A program made the translations under genes and the position numbers. From an uncultured Verrucomicrobiales bacterium (GTDB lineage: Bacteria > Verrucomicrobiota > Verrucomicrobiia > Verrucomicrobiales > DEV007): DNA of 64,000 nt. The notes under the pieces were generated by a model. The model made no database searches. It had not been told where the DNA came from and saw only the letters and a list, made by a program, of their open reading frames with translations. Below, one piece after another: positions 16,688-24,876 of the stretch; the first letter of the stretch is position 1, and every line of letters begins with the position of its first letter. The DNA lies in contig CALLLI010000036.1 in the NCBI GenBank assembly GCA_938082635.1, forward strand, positions 17,370 through 81,369, written 5' to 3'.

Positions 16688-18103
16688 TCACACGAGCTCA
16701 GCAATGGGCTGTCCTTGATCGACAAGAAATTGCGGGCGGCCTGTGGTATCAGTTAACGTAGCGGTGGGATCGATGCCCAACTGATGGTAGAGCGTCGCGA
16801 TGACGTCTTGGTAGTGAATGGGCCGATCAATGGCTTCACCTGCATAGCGATCGGTTGCACCGAGAACGGCACCACCTGGGAGACCGCCGCCAGCCATGAT
16901 GCCCATGGCGACGCGAGGCCAGTGATCGCGACCGCCCTCAGGATTGATCTTAGGCGTGCGCCCGAATTCACCCCAAGCAAGGACCGTGACGTTGTCGAGC
17001 ATCCCTCGATCTCGCAAGTCCGTGATCAATGCGTGCAAAGCGTGGTCAACGATCGGCCCCAACTGCTGCATGCGCACATTGTTATTCGAGTGCGTATCGA
17101 AATCACTGATGGAAACACTGACACAACGCACACCAGCCTCGATGAGACGACGCGCAAGCAAGAGTTTGCGACCGGCCTGTGGGCCTTCGCTTGTGTAGAA
17201 CTTGGTCCCCGCGTCGCTGGCACTGCCTGGCGCCGTGTAGCGAGCGAGCATCTTGGGATCTTCTTTCTCCAAGTCCATGGCTGCTGCAAATTCGCCCGAG
17301 GTGAGGATGCGATAGGCTTGTTGGGTAAACGTGTCCAAGGCATCCATGTGCCCATTGCTATCGATCGCCCGCCGAGTATGATCGAGACCACGCAAGAGCG
17401 AAAGCCGATCATCGAGGCGCCCGATTGAAAGCTCCTGCATGAGAGAGAGCTTAGTGGTATGCCCAGCCCCCAGCTTGGCCAACTCCACTTTCATTCCCTC
17501 TTCCAACTCACGCTGAAAGAGATGGGAAATATCGGGCCGGAACGGCCCAAAGGCGGGGCCAAGGAATCCAGGTCTGGCACTGTTGCGAGCAAGCGGCCGT
17601 CCCTGCATCAGATCAACGAAGGCAGGTGCGCCATGTTGAGGCGAGCCTAACAAGTGATTCACCACACAACCCAAGGCGGGCCGACCACCGACGCTCGCTA
17701 GGCTCTTGTCACTGAACCCTGACTGACATTGAAACGCATCATGTTTGGCTGCCGCACCGACCAAGGAGCGAAGAAAAACCAATTCATTCGCGATAGAGGC
17801 CACCTTGGGCAGGAGTTCGCTCACATGAAATCCAGGGATAACGGTGGGGATGGAAGAGAACGGACTGCGATACTCCGAAGGCGCTTCCGGCTTGGGATCA
17901 ATGAGATCCATCTGAGGCGGCCCACCATCCAAATGGATATTGATCACCGCCTTCTGCGAAGCACCCGCTCCCGCTGCCTGCTCCGCTTTGAGAACATCTG
18001 CCAGGGTCAATCCAGCGAGCCCCAAGGAGCCCGCTTTGAGGAAACTCCGGCGAGGAACGCCATCGCAGTGGCGATGTGAGCGGTGCCCTAATACCGAGAA
18101 CAT
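16688..18103 (-). CDS. DUF1501 family Tat-exported protein
   Basis: A 471-aa DUF1501 protein (alkaline phosphatase/sulfatase-like fold) common in Planctomycetes and Verrucomicrobia. It has a twin-arginine signal (RRSFLKAG at about residues 18-25). Landmarks are INIHLDGGPPQMDLIDPKPEAP, VFLRSLVGAAAKHD, SVSISDFDTHSNN and VLAWGEFGRTPKIN with a following GRDHWP, which carry the metal-type His and Asp residues of the superfamily. In these phyla such proteins usually stand next to a DUF1549/DUF1553 cytochrome protein; that partner is absent here. The biochemical role of the family is not established. It converges on the giant protein gene, and a decayed region lies behind its start. Confidence 0.88.
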   Translation of the reverse strand: MFSVLGHRSHRHCDGVPRRSFLKAGSLGLAGLTLADVLKAEQAAGAGASQKAVINIHLDGGPPQMDLIDPKPEAPSEYRSPFSSIPTVIPGFHVSELLPKVASIANELVFLRSLVGAAAKHDAFQCQSGFSDKSLASVGGRPALGCVVNHLLGSPQHGAPAFVDLMQGRPLARNSARPGFLGPAFGPFRPDISHLFQRELEEGMKVELAKLGAGHTTKLSLMQELSIGRLDDRLSLLRGLDHTRRAIDSNGHMDALDTFTQQAYRILTSGEFAAAMDLEKEDPKMLARYTAPGSASDAGTKFYTSEGPQAGRKLLLARRLIEAGVRCVSVSISDFDTHSNNNVRMQQLGPIVDHALHALITDLRDRGMLDNVTVLAWGEFGRTPKINPEGGRDHWPRVAMGIMAGGGLPGGAVLGATDRYAGEAIDRPIHYQDVIATLYHQLGIDPTATLTDTTGRPQFLVDQGQPIAELV

Positions 18104-18315
18104 AAGGCCAAAGTATCCCGCTCACGTTTGCCCGACAAGCGCAGACTTGACCCGAAACCGTCTATCGAAGCTCAAGAGAACCTCACTTGGTCCGACTCGA
18201 CTTCAACAAGCCGAAATTTCTTCGCAGATGGCCCTCATGAATAACAGTGCTCGACGGGGGAAGATCGGTCATAGTTGGCGGGTTGTCCTCGCCAGTTCTA
18301 CCTCGTTGTCGACCA

Positions 18316-18878
18316 ATGAACCTTTCACACATAGCTGCTTCCTGGCGCTCCAAGCAGAGCGCGCCTCGCGGCAACAGGACCAGAGTGCTTTGGGCAACCC
18401 TACTCTTCTTCCTGGCGGGGCCTCTAGCGTCCTATGCAGCCACTCCTCAAACCATAGCCTTCCCGGAAATAGGGCCTTCATCTAACAACCGATGCGCCCA
18501 TTACTTTGCGAGCTACAGCCACCAGCGGCCTACCCACAGAGAGACGAGTCATGGACTCGTGTTGAACCCGTTACGCGAACCATAGAGGCGCTAGGCACGA
18601 GCGCCTCTGCTAGAGACGCCTTCAATGCGTTCATGACAGCAAACAGTTCACTCACCGGGCCAGACGCCGAGCCCATGGCGATTCCCTTTGCCGGTGGCTT
18701 GCCAAATCTCTCGAAATTCGCCTTTCACACGGACTTCTCCGCAATCGGCGTTCAGGGTTACGAACCTAGCAGAGCCTCTCGGGGGCTACCCACAATCACG
18801 GTGAATTTAGAATCGAAGGAAACCACATCAGACGCCTCGGGCGCTGTTGTCATCATTGATCGACCACTCCCCCTATAG
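18316..18878 (+). pseudogene. decayed surface-protein gene (signal peptide, Ig-like motif and C-terminal domain in three frames)
   Basis: Pieces of one secreted protein are spread over all three plus-strand frames. The frame from the ATG at 18316 has a signal peptide (LLFFLAGPLASYAA) followed by PQTIAFPEIGPSSNN. The next frame, from about 18494, continues with APITLRATATSGLPT, the usual continuation of that Ig-like motif. The third frame holds FAGGLPNLSKFAFHTDF and SRGLPTITVNLES, which match the end domain of verrucomicrobial surface proteins. A functional gene would have hundreds of codons between the second and third parts, so a large internal deletion plus frameshifts is likely. It ends at about 18878 and overlaps the end of the opposite lipoprotein gene. 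Confidence 0.62.
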
Positions 18879-19260
18879 AATAACTCTCTGCTAGGCATTG
18901 AGGAATTCCCGAGTGGCCGAGCGAAACATTGGTTCCAGCAAAGGGGCCAGACGTGATCACGCCATAAGGTGTTCGGAGTATCCCCCGGGTGGCAGTATCC
19001 CAAGTCCGGTCTCCCGTCCTGCGGATACCCGTGCTTTGAGCAAGGGCTCCTATCCGAGTCCCCATCGTGGCCTTGGTAACTAAACGCGTAGGAATGATAA
19101 CGTGAGCATTGCCAACTCGATAGAGTTCTACAGATTGCTTAAGCACTAACGGTGGTGCGTTGGACGGAGGACGTATAGGAACCGTAGCACACCCACTCAG
19201 GCTTAACAGTAGTCCGAGGAGGCAGGAGCGGATGCTCCGCCTGTGGATCGCCGGTTTCAT
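18853..19260 (-). CDS. small lipoprotein of unknown function
   Basis: A 135-aa protein with a lipoprotein signal (basic N-terminus, LLGLLLSLSGC; Cys at about residue 24). The rest is a compact soluble domain without recognised motif. Its ATG overlaps the stop of the hydrolase-like gene by 4 bp, which indicates translational coupling. Toxic lipases of type VI systems are often encoded next to a lipoprotein immunity protein, so this could be the remains of such a pair, but nothing else here supports a type VI system. The other side overlaps the surface-protein remnant on the opposite strand. Confidence 0.5.
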   Translation of the reverse strand: MKPAIHRRSIRSCLLGLLLSLSGCATVPIRPPSNAPPLVLKQSVELYRVGNAHVIIPTRLVTKATMGTRIGALAQSTGIRRTGDRTWDTATRGILRTPYGVITSGPFAGTNVSLGHSGIPQCLAESYSIGGVVDQ

Positions 19261-19979
19261 TGCCTAGAGTAACCCCGCTCGAGGCAGTGCATCATAATAT
19301 TCACGCCCTGACTATGACCTACCAAGACATAGTCGACCGAGGACCAAGAGAGCCACTTCGAAACGAGCTTAGGGCCCGTCGGGGCCTTGTGGCGTGAAGC
19401 TCTCCAAGTCCGTCGACGCCGCGTCTTGCTTGTTCGGCGCCAACCCTTCCTCATCGTTGTCGGACTGGGACGCATAAATTCGCGGAAAGCATGCGCACGG
19501 CTAAACAGACCACCCGAGATATTGTGAATCACGTAGAGACAGGCGCGTCCTCCGGTGAACTTGTTCCAATAGTTGTAGGTGTCCGGTCGAAACAGCCCTT
19601 GGTTCGGCACCGCATCATTGGGTGACCAGTAGATAGACATCTCAAGTCCCGATTCTCGAGGCGGTTTCGTTGTCGTCTTAGGCGCGGCGAGCAAGGCAAG
19701 AACGCGCTTTCCAAGGAAAGCGCCTGGCGTGATGTCTAGAAGACCATTGACACCGCTTGCAAACTCACGCGCTTCTTCGTCCAGCTTGGCTTCCGACTGA
19801 AATCCAACCACCCGCTGTGCCCCTTGGTAATAACGGCCGGTGCCCAGCGCACTTACATAAAGGCGATCAGGCTCGGTCAAACCGCCTCTAACAGCGAGCG
19901 TTTCCGAAACATAATCGACCAGCTCGCCTCGCGATTCGTCGTAGCTATTGATTCCTGAAAAAGTCCAATATTGTGGCAT
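19257..19979 (-). CDS. truncated alpha/beta-hydrolase-like protein (possible frameshifts)
   Basis: A 240-aa frame ends ten residues after a nucleophile-elbow motif (VLVGHSQGVNIMMHCL), so the Asp and His of a catalytic triad, which lie downstream of the elbow, are missing. Residues 170-205 are an implausible Arg-rich run. In another frame the same DNA (about 19372-19485) gives an ordinary acidic linker beginning IYASQSDNDEEG, so two compensating frameshifts are likely. The N-terminal part contains SIYWSPNDAVPNQGLF, reminiscent of large secreted lipases. I judge it a damaged hydrolase gene. The 4-bp overlap with the lipoprotein gene suggests both came in together. Confidence 0.45.
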   Translation of the reverse strand: MPQYWTFSGINSYDESRGELVDYVSETLAVRGGLTEPDRLYVSALGTGRYYQGAQRVVGFQSEAKLDEEAREFASGVNGLLDITPGAFLGKRVLALLAAPKTTTKPPRESGLEMSIYWSPNDAVPNQGLFRPDTYNYWNKFTGGRACLYVIHNISGGLFSRAHAFREFMRPSPTTMRKGWRRTSKTRRRRTWRASRHKAPTGPKLVSKWLSWSSVDYVLVGHSQGVNIMMHCLERGYSRQ

Positions 19980-20183
19980 CAGGCTCCCCCCCTTGGGGTG
20001 AAAGAATGCACGAAAGGGCGATCTTGAGTCAATGAAGAATGCGAGAACAAGACGGACGCGATAGCAGGACAGGTCTTTTTTATGGATAGGCTACGTCTGG
20101 GATATTCGGCTGAAGTCGGGACCCCTTACGGTCTCGAGTTGGGGATCCGAGGTTGGTGGATCTTGTCTATTTCCACACAGCAA

Positions 20184-20215
20184 GAAGCCACAGCCCAACA
20201 TTGGGATGTGGCTTC
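20184..20215 (-). terminator. stem-loop downstream of pilT
   Basis: An inverted repeat with arms of about 13-15 bp (GAAGCCACAGCCCAA against TTGGGATGTGGCTTC, one mismatch) and a very short loop lies 25 bp past the stop of the pilT gene. A run of Ts is weak, so it may be a 3'-end stabilising hairpin rather than a textbook intrinsic terminator. Confidence 0.6.
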
Positions 20216-20240
20216 GCTTTGAAAGGGTTTTCTATTCTCG

Positions 20241-21338
20241 CTACAACTCTGCGCCAGCAGAGTCCCCAAGGGCAGCGTCTTCAGGCGGTAGGAGGTTCTT
20301 GAAGCGGTTCTTATCGATCGCTTTCATGTAGGCTTCCTTGGCATTGATCATGCCGGCTTCGAGCTTGTCGTTGATGGCTTCGTCCATGAAAATCATGCCG
20401 CGTCCCTTTCCACCGGTAATCACGTCATAAAGCTTCTGGGTAGCACCTTCACGAATGATGGCACCGACAGCGGGCGTGGAGACGAGGATCTCATTGACCG
20501 CGCAACGGCCACCGTTGTCGCAGCGCTTACAGAGAAGCTGGGCCACGACGCCCTGCAAAGAGGCGGCGAGCATGGTGCGGACCTGGGATTGCTGATCGGA
20601 CGGGAACACGTCAATAATACGGTCGACGGTTTTACGAGCGTTGTTCGTGTGCAGGGTCCCGAACACTAACAGACCCGTTTCCGCAGCGGTGAGCGCCAAA
20701 GAGATGGTCTCCAAGTCACGCATCTCACCCACGAGAACAATGTCAGCGTCTTCACGCAAAGTCGCACGTAGACCATCGGCAAACGTTGGCGTTTGGATAG
20801 GCACCTCACGCTGGGTAATGATCGATTTCTTGTTCGAGTGCACGAACTCGATGGGCTCCTCAACCGTGATGATGTGGCGAGAGAAGTTCGTGTTAATGTA
20901 ATCAATAAGTGCCGCCAGCGTGGTGGATTTGCCTGAACCAGTCGGACCGGTGACAAGAACGAGACCACTACGAAGGTGACCGAACTCTTTCACAACGGAA
21001 GGAATGCCTAACTGCTCCAGCGTGGCGATCTTCGTCGGAATCAGCCGGAAGACGGCAGCGATGCCGTGACTCTGCTTAAGGTAGTTGCAACGGAATCGAG
21101 ATTTTTCGTCCATCTCATAGGCGAAGTCGAGATCACCACGATCCATAAATTTCTCCCATGCGGAGGGCTCGCAGATCTCCTTGAGCATCGGGTGAATCAC
21201 CTCATCAGTGAGAACTTCTTCGGAGATGGGAACAATGTTACCATGAAGACGCAGCTTGGGCGGTGAGCCTTGGCTGAGGTGGAGGTCGGATGCGCCCTGG
21301 TCGACGAGCATCTGGAAGAATTTATCAATAACGGCCAT
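20241..21338 (-). CDS. pilT: type IV pilus retraction ATPase PilT
   Basis: A 365-aa hexameric ATPase of the GspE/PilT family that drives pilus retraction at the inner membrane. It starts with the PilT N-terminal domain (QGASDLHLSQGSPPKLRLHG). Walker A is GPTGSGKS at residues 131-138; the Asp box is TVEEPIEF, the Walker B region DIVLVGEMRD, and the His box GTLHTN. Length and order match PilT. It lies 70 bp downstream of a second PilT-type gene. The pilus fibre and assembly genes are not in this window. It is the last gene of the minus-strand cluster and is followed by a stem-loop. Confidence 0.93.
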   Translation of the reverse strand: MAVIDKFFQMLVDQGASDLHLSQGSPPKLRLHGNIVPISEEVLTDEVIHPMLKEICEPSAWEKFMDRGDLDFAYEMDEKSRFRCNYLKQSHGIAAVFRLIPTKIATLEQLGIPSVVKEFGHLRSGLVLVTGPTGSGKSTTLAALIDYINTNFSRHIITVEEPIEFVHSNKKSIITQREVPIQTPTFADGLRATLREDADIVLVGEMRDLETISLALTAAETGLLVFGTLHTNNARKTVDRIIDVFPSDQQSQVRTMLAASLQGVVAQLLCKRCDNGGRCAVNEILVSTPAVGAIIREGATQKLYDVITGGKGRGMIFMDEAINDKLEAGMINAKEAYMKAIDKNRFKNLLPPEDAALGDSAGAEL

Positions 21339-21408
21339 GAAATTAGTGTCGTTGCTAGCTACCTAAAGAAAGTAATTAATTGGAATGATAGGGTGGTAGA
21401 CGCGTCGA

Positions 21409-22491
21409 TTAGACATCGAAATGCGCTTTCATGTTGGCCTGGTCATTGGCCCGGCTCATGCACTCATCTTGCGAGATAAGTCCCTGGTTGTAGAGATTCT
21501 TGAGTGAATCGTCCATGGTGATCATGCCCACCTTTCTACCCGTCTGCATGATGCCGCCGAGCATGTAGGTCTTGCCCTCGCGGATACAGTTGGAAACAGC
21601 CGGTGTGTTCACAAGATATTCGAGAGCGAGCACACGTCCTTCGCCGTCAAGACGAGGCACGAGGTTCTGACTGACAATGCCGCGCAGAGACTCACTGACC
21701 ATGATCCGGATCTGATCGCGCTGATCGACCGGGAACACGTCGAGCACACGGTCCAAGGTACGAGGGGCGTTTCCGGTGTGGAGCGTTCCCAATACCAAGT
21801 GACCCGTTTCCGAAGCGGTGATCGCGAGCTGAATGGTTTCCAGGTCGCGCATCTCTCCGACCATGATGATATCGGGATCTTCACGCAAGGCACCGCGCAG
21901 GGCAGCAGCAAAGGAAGCGGTGTGCGTGTGCACCTCGCGCTGATTCACGTGACAGCTGCGAGACTCGAAGAGGTATTCGATAGGATCTTCCAGCGTGATG
22001 ATGTGGTCCTGGCGAGAGGCATTCACCTGATCGACCATGGCAGCCAGTGTGGTCGACTTTCCGGAACCGACGGGACCAGTCACGAGGACAAGGCCGTTGT
22101 GATACTGCGTGAGAGGCTTGAGCGTCTCCGGCAAATTCAGCTGATCCATGGAGCGGACCTCCGTGTTGATGATCCGGAAGGCCATGTCGAGACCGAGGCG
22201 GTGGCGCACGACACTGGCACGGAAACGGCCCAGCTCAGAAGCGTAGGCAAAGTCGACATCACCGATCTTCTCAAGACGAGCGAGCTCTTTCTCCCCGAGG
22301 AAACTCTTCACGAGACGATCCGTATCAGCAGCAGTGAGCGGCTCGGCATCGTCCCAGATGGGCGCGAGGTGACCATGGCGGCGCCAGTGAGGCTGGCTAT
22401 TCACAGCTAAATGAAGGTCCGAGGCTTCGTAATCCTGGCCAACTTTGAGATAGCTATCGACGTGTTCTAGGGTCTTGACGGTTTCAGACAT
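21409..22491 (-). CDS. second PilT/PilU-type twitching motility ATPase
   Basis: A 360-aa paralogue of the neighbouring PilT. It has YEASDLHLAVNSQPHWRRHG at the N-terminus, Walker A GPVGSGKS at 139-146, an Asp box TLEDPIEY, Walker B DIIMVGEMRD and the His box GTLHTG. Tandem pilT/pilU-like genes are common where retraction needs an accessory motor. Which copy is the main retraction motor cannot be decided from sequence, so I leave the symbol empty. Its start overlaps the end of the upstream YqjK-like gene by 8 bp, which couples pilus retraction to the membrane-stress genes before it. Confidence 0.9.
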   Translation of the reverse strand: MSETVKTLEHVDSYLKVGQDYEASDLHLAVNSQPHWRRHGHLAPIWDDAEPLTAADTDRLVKSFLGEKELARLEKIGDVDFAYASELGRFRASVVRHRLGLDMAFRIINTEVRSMDQLNLPETLKPLTQYHNGLVLVTGPVGSGKSTTLAAMVDQVNASRQDHIITLEDPIEYLFESRSCHVNQREVHTHTASFAAALRGALREDPDIIMVGEMRDLETIQLAITASETGHLVLGTLHTGNAPRTLDRVLDVFPVDQRDQIRIMVSESLRGIVSQNLVPRLDGEGRVLALEYLVNTPAVSNCIREGKTYMLGGIMQTGRKVGMITMDDSLKNLYNQGLISQDECMSRANDQANMKAHFDV

Positions 22492-22891
22492 GAGATAATG
22501 GAGGCTTGGAAGCGCTTAGGAGTCGGTCCTTTACCACGCTGGAGAGTAGAGGTTCAAATGCTAAAAGTAACCTTTTCAGGAGCTGCCCCTTCGCCATCTG
22601 CACCAATGTAGACCATCGGCTACGATTATAGGTAGGTTTTCCATCCTTTGGAAGCTCTTTCTTTCGAAAGATGAGGCGAGTGGTAACAAAGCCCAGTCCC
22701 AATAGGCCCAGGCCCCAAGCAGAGGGACGACTGCGAAACGAGCGTGTGATCTGGCCTTTCACGCTGAGTTTATTCGAAAGGTCGTCGCCAAACTCGCGCG
22801 CGTCCCGGCTGAGTTGCCAGCGGGCGCTATCGAGTCGGGCAATAAGCTCTAACTTACTTACCACCAAGGTTTCGTCGGATTGGAGAGCCAT
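22484..22891 (-). CDS. small YqjK-like membrane protein
   Basis: A 135-aa protein with one hydrophobic segment (WGLGLLGLGFVTTRLIF) and a basic C-terminal half. The sequence alone is not diagnostic. Position is informative: it follows YqjE-like and YqjD-like genes in the order seen in the enterobacterial yqjD-yqjE-yqjK operon, so it probably fills the third place. The start at 22891 overlaps the previous gene by 34 bp; a GTG near 22861 would be an alternative start. Confidence 0.6.
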   Translation of the reverse strand: MALQSDETLVVSKLELIARLDSARWQLSRDAREFGDDLSNKLSVKGQITRSFRSRPSAWGLGLLGLGFVTTRLIFRKKELPKDGKPTYNRSRWSTLVQMAKGQLLKRLLLAFEPLLSSVVKDRLLSASKPPLSHV

Positions 22892-23313
22892 TCGCGGTCT
22901 TTGGCTAGTTCGTTGATAGACTCCTTAAATAAGGGGTCTTCTGGAGGGCGTTTGGCGAGTCTGAGGCAGAGGTAGCCGATGACGAGGTGCCCCGGTGCCA
23001 GGAGAAGGCAGACAAACCACCAAGGAACGCTTGTGAAGTGATCGATAACAATAATGGATCCTGCGAGGAGCAAGGCGTAGCCGAAGACGAGAAAGACCAG
23101 GGCAACGAGCGCCAGGACGACTCGTTTCGAAAAATAACCGAAAGCTTCCTTAAACTCGATCCCGAAGAGGAGGTGCCGAGCCTGAACATAGAGGACCAGG
23201 CTTCGAAGGACCTTCTGAAACCGGTTCTGAAAAACGCCGTCGTTCTGATAATCGTCGGGTGGAGGCTGCACGCGCGGACTAGCGGCGGAAGAGGAGGCCA
23301 AGCACGAAGCCAA
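22858..23313 (-). CDS. YqjE-like / phage-holin-superfamily membrane protein
   Basis: A 151-aa membrane protein with two long hydrophobic segments (VVLALVALVFLVFGYALLLA and WWFVCLLLAPGHLVIGYLCL) and a soluble C-terminus, the layout of the YqjE/holin-X family. These proteins are not phage holins in function; they sit in the inner membrane next to DUF883 proteins. The reading frame overlaps its upstream neighbour by 35 bp, so the true start may be a later GTG. The downstream overlap also points to tight translational coupling. Confidence 0.75.
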   Translation of the reverse strand: MASCLASSSAASPRVQPPPDDYQNDGVFQNRFQKVLRSLVLYVQARHLLFGIEFKEAFGYFSKRVVLALVALVFLVFGYALLLAGSIIVIDHFTSVPWWFVCLLLAPGHLVIGYLCLRLAKRPPEDPLFKESINELAKDREWLSNPTKPWW

Positions 23314-23608
23314 CTCCTAGAGCCGTCGCAACTGACTTTCCAGGATTCTCACGTACGTAGACTTCGCCTTCCTGCATGCAGTCCTGCACCTTGACCTTGG
23401 CTTCTTCCCAGCCCGTCTCAGCGGCTTGGCGTAGCTGATCAGCCCGTTCTGAGGCAATCTCGGAGACCTGGTCAGTCTTTCGCTCCACGACTTCGCCAAA
23501 CTGGCTGGCCCGCGAGGCGGCAGCTGAACGCAATTCCTCGGCTGCCTGCACTGCTTGTGATTTGAGATCGACCCCGTTTCCTGGGTCTACTACGTGCGAT
23601 TCACTCAT
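23279..23608 (-). CDS. YqjD/ElaB-type DUF883 membrane-anchored protein
   Basis: A 109-aa protein with a long amphipathic, Ala/Glu-rich helix and a C-terminal membrane anchor (YVRENPGKSVATALGVGFVLGLLF, here split by description: YVRENPGKS then a glycine-rich helix). The RENPGKS motif before the anchor is the hallmark of DUF883 (YqjD/ElaB) proteins, which in Escherichia coli tie ribosomes to the inner membrane in stationary phase. It is the first gene of the minus-strand cluster that ends with the two pilus motors. The 243-bp gap to gapA on the other strand should hold both promoters. Confidence 0.85.
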   Translation of the reverse strand: MSESHVVDPGNGVDLKSQAVQAAEELRSAAASRASQFGEVVERKTDQVSEIASERADQLRQAAETGWEEAKVKVQDCMQEGEVYVRENPGKSVATALGVGFVLGLLFRR

Positions 23609-23851
23609 GATTCTGATCGGGTATAACGAGGTTCACGGCATTGCAGCCCTATTAGCCACACCGATGGGTCCCATGATGACGTAAGTTTCTCACGAAATCA
23701 ACCTTGCTAGTATCGTAGCTGGAATCCGCGAAAGCGCCAGTTGACTGGCTTCCTCGCTACTGCTAAGTAGCGCCGAATTCGCTATAGAATGGCAACAATT
23801 TGCCGCACCGGCGTCTTCATTTCTTCAACGCACTGCATACTACAAGACACA

Positions 23852-24856
23852 ATGGCAACCTTCGCAATCAACGGATTTGGCCGCATCGGCCGCATGGTAC
23901 TTCGGGCAATGTCCCCGGAAACTCTCAAGCAAGTCGTCGCTATCAACGACCTGACGGACAACAAGACGCTCGCCCATTTGCTCAAATGGGACTCCGTCGC
24001 TGGCAAGTATGACGGTGATGTGAGCTACGATGATGAGTCCATCACCGTGAATGGCCACAAGATCAAAGCCTACGCAGAGCGCGACCCTGCAGCTCTCCCT
24101 TGGGGTGACCTCGGTGTCGACGTCGTTCTTGAATCTACTGGTTTCTTTGCCAGCCGCGACGGTGCTAGCAAGCACATCACCGCAGGTGCCAAGAAAGTCG
24201 TTATTTCCGCACCAGCCAAAGACCCAGACATCACGATGTGCCTCGGCATCAACGATGGTGACTACGATCCTGCAAATCACCACATCGTTTCCAACGCTTC
24301 CTGCACGACGAACTGCTTGGCTCCTATGGTCAAGGTTCTCAATGACACCTTCGGCATCGAAGGCGGCGTCATGAGCACGATCCACAGCTACACGGGCGAC
24401 CAGTGTCTTCTCGATGCTCCTCACAGCGACCTCCGCCGGGCGCGTTCCGCTGCTGTGAACATCATCCCTTCATCCACGGGTGCTGCTCGCGCCATCGCTG
24501 AAGTAATCCCAGCGATGAAAGGCAAGTTAAACGGCGGTGCTTTCCGTGTCCCAACACCTACGGGTTCTGTGACTGACTTCACGGCTGTTCTCACGAAGGC
24601 CGCAAGCAACGAAGACGTGAATGCTGCGCTTAAAGAAGCTGCCGAAGGTCCTCTCAAAGGCATCCTCGAATACAGCGAAGAGCCTCTCGTCCTCCAAGAC
24701 ATCGTTGGTAATCCTCACTCTTGTATCCTCGACGGCCTCTCCACGATGGGCGTCATGGAAGGCAAGATGGTCAAGGTTGTCGGCTGGTATGACAACGAGT
24801 GGGGCTACAGCAACCGTGCTGTGGACATGATGAACAAGCTCGGCGCGTCCATCTAA
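23852..24856 (+). CDS. gap: glyceraldehyde-3-phosphate dehydrogenase
   Basis: A 334-aa NAD-dependent GAPDH of glycolysis and gluconeogenesis, cytoplasmic. The Rossmann start is [11 protein letters not shown], the catalytic Cys is C151 in SNASCTTN, and the paired His is H178 in [21 protein letters not shown] near the end is also typical. The ATG at 23852 is chosen because the family begins exactly there; an in-frame extension to 23789 adds nothing conserved. It is the first gene of gap-pgk-tpiA, with a 20-bp gap to pgk. Confidence 0.97.
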   Translation: MATFAINGFGRIGRMVLRAMSPETLKQVVAINDLTDNKTLAHLLKWDSVAGKYDGDVSYDDESITVNGHKIKAYAERDPAALPWGDLGVDVVLESTGFFASRDGASKHITAGAKKVVISAPAKDPDITMCLGINDGDYDPANHHIVSNASCTTNCLAPMVKVLNDTFGIEGGVMSTIHSYTGDQCLLDAPHSDLRRARSAAVNIIPSSTGAARAIAEVIPAMKGKLNGGAFRVPTPTGSVTDFTAVLTKAASNEDVNAALKEAAEGPLKGILEYSEEPLVLQDIVGNPHSCILDGLSTMGVMEGKMVKVVGWYDNEWGYSNRAVDMMNKLGASI

Positions 24857-24876
24857 GACACCGTCACCATCCTTCA

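Noticed and set aside
18896-18960. tRNA-Ser-like start (CCGAGTGGCCGAGCG)
   Set aside because: No acceptor stem or T-arm follows, and the stretch lies inside the lipoprotein gene on the other strand.
22858-23313. Prophage remnant based on a holin-like protein
   Set aside because: The holin-superfamily gene sits in a YqjD-YqjE-YqjK-like order with no phage genes nearby; it is a chromosomal membrane protein family.
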